In this document: one piece after another, positions 1 to 5,083 of the stretch | How the letters are laid out: each line of letters starts with the position of its first letter | Numbering within the stretch: the stretch's first letter is position 1 | Notes under the pieces: model-generated | What the model saw: the letters and a program-made list of their open reading frames with translations, nothing else | Told to the model about the DNA's origin: nothing | Databases searched by the model: none | Program-made: the position numbers and the translations under genes | Assembly: GCA_002937525.1 (NCBI GenBank) | Contig: PTKA01000154.1 | Location: 1 to 5,083 of the forward strand | DNA from: Alphaproteobacteria bacterium MarineAlpha10_Bin3 | GTDB lineage: Bacteria > Pseudomonadota > Alphaproteobacteria > UBA8366 > GCA-2717185 | DNA length: 5,083 nt | Direction: 5' to 3'

Positions 1-50
1 TGGGGAGAACCTCACTTCGTGGCACGTTTTACATGGTTTTCTGAATAAAT
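1..50 (-). promoter_or_regulatory. Spacer downstream of tolB with a possible pal ribosome binding site
   Basis: This is 50 nt of AT-richer sequence following the tolB TAA. No stem-loop plus T-run is present, so there is no visible terminator. The minus strand carries AAGTGAGG ending at position 10, then 8 nt, and position 1 is an A. If the next two bases outside the window are TG, this would be a well-spaced start for pal, the gene that normally follows tolB. The ATG at about 34-32 runs straight into TAA and codes for nothing. The pal link is inferred from synteny only. Confidence 0.4.
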
Positions 51-1385
51 TTAGGGATTGAGCGGTGACCAGGCTGGATCGGACGCATCCCCGGCTGTCA
101 CGACTTCGCGCAAATTGTATCCGGTCAGATCGATTGAATAAAGTTTGGCCGATCCCCCTCGTCCCATTGAATCGCTCGGCGTTTCGCGAAAAAACATCAA
201 TATTCGACCGTTCGGCGCCCACGTTGGCGATTCATCCAGGAAACTCTCCGAGAGCAGCCGCTCGCCGCTGCCATCCGGGCGCATGACGCCAATATGGAAC
301 TTGCCGCCGACTTGTTTCGTGAAGGCGATCAAGTCGCCGCGCGGCGACCAGACCGGCGTTGCATAGCGGCCGCGGGAAAAACTGATTCGCCGGACGTTCT
401 TGCCATTCCAATCCATGACATAGAGTTGCGGCGATCCGCCCCGGTCCGAGTTGAACGTAATGTATTTCCCATCCGGCGACGGGCTGGGCGAGGTATCGAT
501 GGCGGGATTATTGGTCAACCGGGTTTCCTTGCGGGTGTTAAGATCCATCCGCCAGATTTCCGAATTGCCGTTCAGCGCGAAGGACATCAGCACCGATTGA
601 CCATCGGTGCTGAAGCGCGGGGCGAAGGTCATCCCCTTGAAATTGCCGAGCACTTCCTGGCGCCCGGTCTCGATATCGAACAAATACACGCGCGGAACAT
701 TGTTGTAGAACGACAGATAGGTGATTTCCTGGGTCGTGGGCGAAAATCTCGGGGTCAGGACCAGCGCCGAGCCGTCGGTGAGAAAACGGAAATTCGCGCC
801 GTCCTGGTCCATGATGGCCAGCCGTTTGATCCGCCGGTCGCGCGGACCGCTTTCGGCGACGAAAACGATACGCGTGTCGAAATAGCCATCTTCGCCGGTG
901 ATCCGTTTGTATATGGCGTCGGATATGATGTGGGCAACCCGGCGCCAATTCTGCGGTTCGGTGAAGTAGGCGAGCCCGGTCATCTGGGCCTCGGCAAAGA
1001 CGTCCCAAAGCCGAAATTCGACGCGCATCCGGCCGTCTGGCTGGACCTTGATATTGCCCTGCACCAATGCCTGGGCGTTGATCACACGCCAATCTGAAAA
1101 TCGCGGTCGGACCCGCAGGGAACTGGCATTTTGAATGAAGGCGCGCGGATCGAGCGGCTTGAACAGGCCGGAACGCTCAAGATTGGCGGCGATCACGCCA
1201 GACATATCGCGGCCCATCTGCGCTTTCGGCGATGTGATGCCGCTGAACTCGGTTACCGCCACGGGCAGGGGTTCAACATAACCACGCCGAATATCGACCC
1301 GAAGCTCGGCCTGCGCTACCTCCACGAATGTGAAGACCAGGGCGGTCGCCAAACAGTACACGAAAAACCGGGATTTTATCTGCAT
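51..1385 (-). CDS. tolB: Periplasmic Tol-Pal protein TolB (beta-propeller)
   Basis: 444 residues, close to the family's usual 430. TolB is a soluble periplasmic protein that binds TolA and Pal and helps tie the outer membrane to the energised inner-membrane complex. A Sec signal peptide is clear: KSR, hydrophobic core [15 protein letters not shown], then VAQA with cleavage predicted after Ala26. The mature end ELRVDIRRG resembles the known TolA-interacting N-terminal strand of E. coli TolB (starting EVRI). The N-terminal alpha/beta domain covers about 27-165 and ends in the conserved [20 protein letters not shown] (148-167). A beta-propeller follows (about 170-444) with repeated motifs such as [36 protein letters not shown] and [10 protein letters not shown]. 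Its ATG follows the tolA TAA after one base, and only a weak GAGAGA 11 nt upstream is seen, so translational coupling with tolA is likely. Nothing looks damaged. Confidence 0.97.
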   Translation of the reverse strand: MQIKSRFFVYCLATALVFTFVEVAQAELRVDIRRGYVEPLPVAVTEFSGITSPKAQMGRDMSGVIAANLERSGLFKPLDPRAFIQNASSLRVRPRFSDWRVINAQALVQGNIKVQPDGRMRVEFRLWDVFAEAQMTGLAYFTEPQNWRRVAHIISDAIYKRITGEDGYFDTRIVFVAESGPRDRRIKRLAIMDQDGANFRFLTDGSALVLTPRFSPTTQEITYLSFYNNVPRVYLFDIETGRQEVLGNFKGMTFAPRFSTDGQSVLMSFALNGNSEIWRMDLNTRKETRLTNNPAIDTSPSPSPDGKYITFNSDRGGSPQLYVMDWNGKNVRRISFSRGRYATPVWSPRGDLIAFTKQVGGKFHIGVMRPDGSGERLLSESFLDESPTWAPNGRILMFFRETPSDSMGRGGSAKLYSIDLTGYNLREVVTAGDASDPAWSPLNP

Positions 1386-1386
1386 T

Positions 1387-2250
1387 TTAATACATATCTC
1401 TCGGATCGAAGTACAAGACTATCTCTTGCCATTCATCGAATTTGTCCAGCGGCAACTGCAACGGTTGACAGCGCGGATTCAATACCGCGCGCAACGCGCT
1501 TTCCGCCATTGCGCGATAGAAGGGATCGCGGCTCGCGCGCCGGGTATCGACTATGGTGGCCGATCGGACGCGCCCGTCCGGATTCATCAAGATACGGATT
1601 TCCACCGCCATGTTGTCGGCGCCGCGCGCGCCGGCCGGCATACTCCAGCACGCCTCGATCTGGTGGCGGATCGTGGCGATCAATTTGCTGGCCGAGAGTG
1701 CCGAATCCAGGCGCGGCGCTGGCTTGCGCTTGCGTTTCAATGCTTCGGCCACCTGTTTTTGAAAATCCGGCGCGGGTTTCGCTTTTTTCGCCTTGGGCTC
1801 GGTTTTGACCGGCGGCGCCTTTTTCAGTTTGCTGACGGTTTTCAGGACCGAGGCGAAATCGCTTGGTTTGGGTGGCGGTTTTGGCTTCGATTTGGGTCTG
1901 GGACGCCGCGCCTGCGGTTTTGGCTTGGGTTTTGGTTTTAGCTTCGATTTTGGTTTTAACTTCGGTTTGGGTTTTGGTTTTAGCATTTTGACCGGCTTCG
2001 GCAATGGCACGGCTTCGGGTTCCGGTTTTGGTTCCGGCACGGAGACTTGCGGTGGCGGTGGTGGCGGCAGTTTGACCGCCGGCTTTGGTTCGGGCGCAGG
2101 CTTCGGCTTGGGCGTCGCGGTTTCCGTCACAAGCGCAACCTCGATTAACTGTTCGGGTGTAATCAGCGGCCGAATTGAGGGCACGCCAAGCCAGACGAAC
2201 AATATGATCGCCGAATGAAACATAATGGAAAGGGCTGCCGTTAAGCGCAT
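1387..2250 (-). CDS. tolA: TolA-like energy-transducing protein with Pro/Lys-rich linker and TonB/TolA C-terminal domain
   Basis: 287 residues, shorter than E. coli TolA (421). Three parts are visible. An N-terminal membrane anchor spans about residues 4-22 and contains S8-x3-H12, the Ser/His spacing known from the TonB and TolA anchors that couples them to ExbBD or TolQR. The motif also supports the first ATG, because the next one (M10) would lose S8. A linker at about 46-180 is dominated by Pro and Lys ([19 protein letters not shown], runs of KP). A C-terminal domain at about 184-287 has [32 protein letters not shown] and [16 protein letters not shown], typical of TonB_C/TolA_C folds. By position between tolR and tolB it is TolA, reaching across the periplasm to TolB/Pal. 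The linker resembles TonB rather than the Ala-rich helix of enterobacterial TolA. The start lies 9 nt after the tolR stop with only a weak AGGT at 11 nt. Confidence 0.92.
   Translation of the reverse strand: MRLTAALSIMFHSAIILFVWLGVPSIRPLITPEQLIEVALVTETATPKPKPAPEPKPAVKLPPPPPPQVSVPEPKPEPEAVPLPKPVKMLKPKPKPKLKPKSKLKPKPKPKPQARRPRPKSKPKPPPKPSDFASVLKTVSKLKKAPPVKTEPKAKKAKPAPDFQKQVAEALKRKRKPAPRLDSALSASKLIATIRHQIEACWSMPAGARGADNMAVEIRILMNPDGRVRSATIVDTRRASRDPFYRAMAESALRAVLNPRCQPLQLPLDKFDEWQEIVLYFDPRDMY
1922..1984 (-). repeat. In-frame 42-nt direct repeat inside the TolA Pro/Lys linker
   Basis: The 18-mer ttgggttttggttttagc (plus strand) occurs exactly at 1925-1942 and again at 1967-1984, 42 nt apart. 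With 3 more flanking bases it is a 21-nt match with one mismatch. In the protein this gives LKPKPKPK at residues 90-97 and 104-111, a period of 14 codons. The surrounding tract (about 1865-1990) is built of looser ggtttt/ggcttc hexamer variants. It looks like internal duplication within low-complexity coding DNA, not a mobile or regulatory repeat. Confidence 0.85.
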
Positions 2251-2259
2251 CGCGACGGG

Positions 2260-2715
2260 TTACCTGTTGACTCTCGCGATATCGGGTAGCCTGGTCGGCA
2301 GGGTTACCTTGCGAAATCCAGATGCGCTGATTTCCCCCAGGACCCGCATGACCTGACCATAGCTGACCGAGGCGTCGGCCCGGATGAAGATTGGAACATC
2401 CGGGTTGGCGCCGGTGATTGCTTTCAATCTCGGCACCAGGCGGTCCAGTTCGATCGGCGTCTCCTTGAGATGAATCTGCCCTTGCGCATCGATCGTAATC
2501 TCCAGCGGCTCCACCGTATCGACGATCGTGGCGGCGCGGGTCTTGGGTAGATCTACTTTCACGCCCACCGTGAGCAAGGGGGCCGTGACCATGAAAACGA
2601 TCAGTAGAACAAGCATAACATCGACAAACGGCGTCACGTTGATTTCCGTCATGGGCGGGTAGCGGTATTTGCCGCTTCCCCGATAGCCGCCACCGCCCGA
2701 GATATTGAAGCTCAT
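2260..2715 (-). CDS. tolR: Tol-Pal motor subunit TolR (ExbD/TolR family)
   Basis: 151 residues (E. coli has 142). TolR is a single-pass inner-membrane protein with a short cytoplasmic N-terminus and a periplasmic domain, forming a dimer within the TolQ ring. The N-terminus is Gly-rich (SGGGGYRGSGKY, residues 6-17). The conserved MTEINVTPFVDVMLVLLIVF at 22-41 leads into the membrane helix (about 30-50), and Asp32 is the conserved membrane aspartate that carries protons in this family. GVKVDLPKT at 51-59 starts the periplasmic part, and PIFIRADASVSYGQVMRVL at 108-126 is the conserved C-terminal domain segment. The ATG lies 3 nt after the tolQ stop, with GGAG 6 nt upstream and a further GAGGAGG just before it, both inside the tolQ end. 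It shows the expected features for a working motor subunit. Confidence 0.97.
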   Translation of the reverse strand: MSFNISGGGGYRGSGKYRYPPMTEINVTPFVDVMLVLLIVFMVTAPLLTVGVKVDLPKTRAATIVDTVEPLEITIDAQGQIHLKETPIELDRLVPRLKAITGANPDVPIFIRADASVSYGQVMRVLGEISASGFRKVTLPTRLPDIARVNR

Positions 2716-2718
2716 GCG

Positions 2719-3450
2719 TCACTCCGCCTCCTCGAGTTGCCGGGAGAAGATTGCCGTGAACTCATGCGCGAAGGCTTCCAGCCGGCTGGCATAGCGGCCA
2801 AGATCGTTGGAAATTTTGTTATAGGCGATCACGGCTGGAATTGCCGCGACCAATCCGAGCGCGGTGGCGAACAGCGCCTCGGCAATGCCGGGCGCCACGA
2901 CGGCGAGACTGGTCTGCTTGGTAAGCGCGATCGACTGAAAGCTGTTCATGATGCCATAGACCGTTCCGAACAGCCCGACGAACGGCGCCGTCGATCCGAC
3001 CGAGGCGAGAAACGTCATGTTGCGTTCCAGCCGTTCCATTTCCCGGCCCAATGTGACGTGCATAATGCGCTCGGTTCGCTGCTGCAGGCTGGCATGGGAT
3101 AACTCGCTGCGTTGCAATCCTCGACCGCTGGAGCGCCGCCATTCGCGCATTGCCGCCACGAAAATGGCCGTCATCGGGTTTTCCGGTCTTTGACTAACCT
3201 TTTCATACAATTTATCGAGCGATCCACCGGACCAGAATTCGTCCTCGAATCCGGTAGCCGCGCGCTGCAAGTGATGGAGGCGCCACAGTTTCTCGAAAAT
3301 GATGGCCCAACTCCAGACCGAGGCGAGCAGCAGGACTATCAGCACGATTTTCACGATCCATGTCGCCTGCATGAACAGGCTCCACATTGAAAAATTGAGC
3401 GCATCGACCGATCCCGCGAGTTCGGTTGCCTGTATGACCGATTGATCCAT
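2719..3450 (-). CDS. tolQ: Tol-Pal motor subunit TolQ (MotA/TolQ/ExbB proton channel family)
   Basis: 243 residues (E. coli TolQ has 230). TolQ is the multi-pass inner-membrane stator that, with TolR, converts proton flow into movement of TolA. The first membrane helix is at about residues 31-52 (WIVKIVLIVLLLASVWSWAI). A large cytoplasmic loop follows, with KLYEKVSQRPENPM and a helical stretch at 117-143. The second helix lies at about 146-171 with the hallmark GSTAPFVGLFGTVYGIM, and the third at about 186-210 with APGIAEALFATALGLVAAIP. Thr163 and Thr196 match by position the channel-lining threonines known from E. coli TolQ (145 and 178). A GGAAGG just upstream (minus strand, 3460-3455, 4 nt from ATG) serves as ribosome binding site. 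The pairing with tolR directly downstream and with TolA/TolB excludes an ExbB assignment. Confidence 0.97.
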   Translation of the reverse strand: MDQSVIQATELAGSVDALNFSMWSLFMQATWIVKIVLIVLLLASVWSWAIIFEKLWRLHHLQRAATGFEDEFWSGGSLDKLYEKVSQRPENPMTAIFVAAMREWRRSSGRGLQRSELSHASLQQRTERIMHVTLGREMERLERNMTFLASVGSTAPFVGLFGTVYGIMNSFQSIALTKQTSLAVVAPGIAEALFATALGLVAAIPAVIAYNKISNDLGRYASRLEAFAHEFTAIFSRQLEEAE

Positions 3451-3462
3451 GGAGCCTTCCCG

Positions 3463-3879
3463 TTATATGTCGGATTGAAAATTATTGAGTGCCGCGCGCA
3501 ATGTTTGCGGGAGCCGCGCTACCCGGCCTTCGCGGGTCACGCAGGCGATCCGAACTAGCAGCCGCGCCAGGTCTTCGGCACCCCGCCGGATGATCTGCTC
3601 AGCGATTAACGACGCGCCGCGGATCGATGCCATGCGGGTATACACCGCCAGGGCGTCGTCCAGCCTGGCGGGCCGCAGGTAATCCGCCGTCACCTTGCGC
3701 ACCGCGAAGCCGATCCCGTGGGTTCGCCAAAAAACCGAATGTTCGATACCGGCCGCGCGCAGCATTTCGGTGCGGCCGCGCTCGGCGAATTTCAGGTAAT
3801 TGGCGTAATATACGATGCCCTCGGCATCGGTATCCTCGTAATAAACCCGAAGGTTGAAGACATGCGCCGCCTCACCCAT
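3463..3879 (-). CDS. ybgC: YbgC-type acyl-CoA thioesterase of the Tol-Pal cluster (hotdog fold)
   Basis: 138 residues from the chosen ATG, close to the usual family length of about 130-140. The N-terminus carries the 4-hydroxybenzoyl-CoA thioesterase/YbgC signature: [19 protein letters not shown] at residues 13-31 followed by ERGRTEML. Asp18 in DTDAEG corresponds to the family's catalytic aspartate. The rest fits one hotdog domain, with [14 protein letters not shown] in the middle. Family members hydrolyse acyl-CoA (or acyl-ACP-like) thioesters in the cytoplasm. The gene habitually precedes tolQ, but its precise role in the Tol system is not settled. The open frame extends upstream to 3948, but the GGAGG site 6 nt before 3879 and family homology favour the shorter form. 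It overlaps ruvB by 8 nt (ATGGGTGA), and a 12-nt gap separates it from tolQ. The natural substrate cannot be read from sequence. Confidence 0.95.
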   Translation of the reverse strand: MGEAAHVFNLRVYYEDTDAEGIVYYANYLKFAERGRTEMLRAAGIEHSVFWRTHGIGFAVRKVTADYLRPARLDDALAVYTRMASIRGASLIAEQIIRRGAEDLARLLVRIACVTREGRVARLPQTLRAALNNFQSDI

Positions 3880-4936
3880 TGCCGGCCTCCAGGGGATCGT
3901 TTTGGTCCAGCAGGTCGGGCTGTTCCGCGATCCTGGAGGGCGCATCAAGTCCCAGATACGCCCATCCCTTGAGCGCCAGCATCCGGCCGCGCGCGGTGCG
4001 CTGGATCAGCCCCTGCTGGATCAAATAGGGTTCGATGACTTCCTCGATCGCATCGCGCTGTTCGGCCAGCGCCACCGCCAGCGTATCGGCGCCGACCGGC
4101 CCGCCGCCGTAATTTTCGGCGATGCAGCGCAGGAAGCGGCGATCCATCTCATCCAGCCCCAAGGCGTCGATGTCGAGTTTGGCCAGCGCGCCATCGGCGA
4201 TGGCCGCATCTACCATGGTGTGTCCAGCAACCGAGGCGAAATCACGAACCCGACGCAATAGCCGGCCGGCCACGCGCGGCGTGCCACGGCTGCGGCGCGC
4301 GATTTCAGCCGCGCCGTCGCTCTCAAGCGCCATGTCCAGCCCCTTGGCGCCGCGTTCGACGATGCGCTGCAATTCAGCTTCGGAGTAGAAATTCAAGCGC
4401 AAGGGGATGCCAAACCGCTCGCGCAGCGGTGCGGTAATCAGCCCGGTGCGGGTCGTCGCCCCGACCAGGGTGAACGGCGGTAAATCGATGCGGATGGAGC
4501 GCGCCGCCGGTCCCTCGCCGATGATAAGGTCGAGCTGGTAATCCTCCATCGCGGGGTAGAGTATTTCTTCCACCGCCGGGTGTAGGCGGTGAATTTCATC
4601 GATGAACAGAACATCGCGCGGCTGCAGGTTGGTCAACAGGGCCGCCAGGTCGCCCGCCTTGGCCAAAACCGGCCCGGAAGTCATCCGAAAGCTGACGCCA
4701 AGTTCGCGCGCGACGATCTGGGCCAAGGTGGTCTTGCCAAGGCCTGGCGGGCCGAAAAATATGGTGTGATCGAGCGCCTCGTCCCGGCCGCGCGCGGCCT
4801 GGATGAAAATCGACAAATTTTCACAGACCGTGCGCTGTCCGATAAAATCGTCCAGCCGCTGCGGCCGCAACGACGCTTCGGGCGCATCGGCCGCGTTGAA
4901 ATCGGGTGCAATGATGCGATCGGGCGCGTCACTCAC
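3872..4936 (-). CDS. ruvB: Holliday junction branch-migration DNA helicase RuvB (AAA+ ATPase)
   Basis: A complete 354-residue protein, slightly longer than E. coli RuvB (336), mainly through a longer N-terminus and C-terminal tail. RuvB forms hexameric rings that pump DNA through a RuvA-bound Holliday junction using ATP. Visible motifs in order: Walker [10 protein letters not shown] at residues 62-70; Walker B LFIDEIH at 110-116; the family signature [10 protein letters not shown] at 123-132; sensor 1 GATTRTG at 159-165; the arginine-finger region PLRERFGI at 170-177; sensor 2 GTPR at 218-221; and the C-terminal winged-helix DNA-binding domain with [12 protein letters not shown] at 276-287 and [13 protein letters not shown] at 302-314. 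All catalytic residues appear intact. It starts with GTG, overlaps ruvA by 4 nt, and its TGA overlaps ybgC by 8 nt. No frameshift or truncation is seen. Confidence 0.98.
   Translation of the reverse strand: MSDAPDRIIAPDFNAADAPEASLRPQRLDDFIGQRTVCENLSIFIQAARGRDEALDHTIFFGPPGLGKTTLAQIVARELGVSFRMTSGPVLAKAGDLAALLTNLQPRDVLFIDEIHRLHPAVEEILYPAMEDYQLDLIIGEGPAARSIRIDLPPFTLVGATTRTGLITAPLRERFGIPLRLNFYSEAELQRIVERGAKGLDMALESDGAAEIARRSRGTPRVAGRLLRRVRDFASVAGHTMVDAAIADGALAKLDIDALGLDEMDRRFLRCIAENYGGGPVGADTLAVALAEQRDAIEEVIEPYLIQQGLIQRTARGRMLALKGWAYLGLDAPSRIAEQPDLLDQNDPLEAGNG
3886..3890 (-). promoter_or_regulatory. Shine-Dalgarno site that decides the ybgC start
   Basis: A perfect GGAGG on the minus strand sits 6 nt before the ATG at 3879-3877, inside the last codons of ruvB. 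It selects this ATG over an in-frame ATG pair upstream at 3948/3945, which would add 23 residues with no resemblance to the thioesterase family. Confidence 0.8.
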
Positions 4937-5083
4937 TGCGTCATCTCCCGCAGACCGGTGCGAATCAACTCATCCAGCGGCGCCGATCCGCCGAGTTGTT
5001 TGCCGGCCCGGGCGATTGCGCCGAAGGCATCGCCGCGCGAATAGCCCAGATTGACCAGCGCCGATACCGCTTCCTCGCCATGC
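4933..5083 (-). CDS. ruvA: Holliday junction branch-migration protein RuvA, 3' end only (partial at window edge)
   Basis: Only the last 49 codons and the TGA stop lie in the window; the rest continues beyond position 5083. The visible part begins [20 protein letters not shown] and ends in GLREMTQ. This is the C-terminal domain III of RuvA, a small UBA-like three-helix domain joined to the tetrameric DNA-binding core by a flexible linker. In the known family it contacts the RuvB ATPase and regulates its activity on Holliday junctions. The [11 protein letters not shown] helix is the best conserved part. The ORF is not in a standard start-to-stop listing because its start is missing; I translated it by hand. 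Its stop overlaps the ruvB GTG start by 4 nt (GTGA), so ruvB is probably translationally coupled to it. Identity rests on this domain and on ruvB following directly; confidence is high. Confidence 0.93.
   Translation of the reverse strand, partial: HGEEAVSALVNLGYSRGDAFGAIARAGKQLGGSAPLDELIRTGLREMTQ
4945..4949 (-). promoter_or_regulatory. Shine-Dalgarno site for the ruvB GTG start
   Basis: The minus strand reads GGGAG, then 8 nt, then GTG at 4936-4934. This spacing supports the unusual GTG start for ruvB, whose N-terminus (M)SDAPDRII is typical of the family. The site lies inside the ruvA coding end, as expected for coupled overlapping genes. Confidence 0.7.

Noticed and set aside
294..1097. 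A 267-codon open frame on the plus strand opposite tolB.
   Set aside because: It is antisense to a complete, well-conserved tolB. Long antisense frames are common in GC-rich DNA, and the product shows no signal, membrane or domain pattern.
1353..1355. Cys11 in the TolB leader as a lipoprotein lipobox.
   Set aside because: The context FVYC does not fit the lipobox consensus, it lies in the middle of the hydrophobic core, and a standard AQA cleavage site follows at residue 26.
1465..1470. A TTGACA on the plus strand inside tolA, a possible antisense promoter -35 box.
   Set aside because: No TATAAT-like -10 box is found at 16-18 nt downstream, and a single hexamer occurs by chance.
1131..1941. 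Two overlapping plus-strand frames (225 and 203 codons) across the tolA/tolB junction.
   Set aside because: Both are antisense to tolA and tolB, overlap each other in different frames, and are rich in Arg/Ala/Pro as expected of shadow frames.
1793..2218. A plus-strand frame coding for a Gly/Phe repeat protein ([14 protein letters not shown]) that looks like an FG-repeat or structural protein.
   Set aside because: It is the exact complement of the Lys/Pro codons of the TolA linker. The repeat pattern is fully explained by tolA.
1433..2722. A 429-codon open frame on the minus strand overlapping tolR and tolA in another frame.
   Set aside because: It runs through two clearly real genes in a shifted frame, starts with a GTG created at the tolQ/tolR junction, and its product (TQAKTKT-type repeats) is just the frame-shifted reading of the KP-repeat DNA. 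No family-like motif is seen.
3880..3948. A 23-residue N-terminal extension of YbgC from the upstream ATG at 3948.
   Set aside because: It would lie wholly within ruvB, has no family resemblance, and the strong GGAGG site is placed for the downstream ATG at 3879.

Overview
The window is a stretch of bacterial chromosome of about 60% GC. All of its genes lie on the minus strand, so the operon reads from high to low coordinates. Gene order is ruvA (3' end only), ruvB, ybgC, tolQ, tolR, tolA, tolB. This is the arrangement known from many Alphaproteobacteria, where a Holliday-junction resolution block (ruvC-ruvA-ruvB) runs straight into the Tol-Pal envelope block. Synteny, protein features (a TolR with a Gly-rich cytoplasmic N-terminus, a TolA with a Pro/Lys linker) and base composition suggest an alphaproteobacterium, perhaps near the Rhodospirillales. 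The lineage is an inference and was not tested by search.

Layout: 4933-5083 holds the C-terminal RuvB-binding domain of RuvA, and 3872-4936 a complete RuvB motor. 3463-3879 is the YbgC hotdog-fold thioesterase. 2719-3450 and 2260-2715 are the TolQ/TolR proton-driven motor. 1387-2250 is TolA, the trans-periplasmic arm, and 51-1385 is periplasmic TolB. Positions 1-50 are the spacer after tolB, where pal is expected; a Shine-Dalgarno-like GAGG there would suit a pal ATG starting exactly at the window edge.

Packing is extreme. ruvA/ruvB overlap by 4 nt and ruvB/ybgC by 8 nt. The remaining gaps are 12, 3, 9 and 1 nt. No stretch is large enough for an independent promoter or terminator between genes, and I see none, so one polycistronic transcript with translational coupling is the simplest reading.

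Functionally, RuvA and RuvB branch-migrate Holliday junctions. TolQ-TolR use the proton gradient to energise TolA, which crosses the periplasm and engages TolB/Pal to keep the outer membrane attached during division. YbgC is the usual cytoplasmic companion of this cluster.

No undescribed system is visible: every base is accounted for by a well-known conserved operon. The least ordinary feature is the TonB-like Pro/Lys linker of TolA, which contains an in-frame 42-nt repeat.
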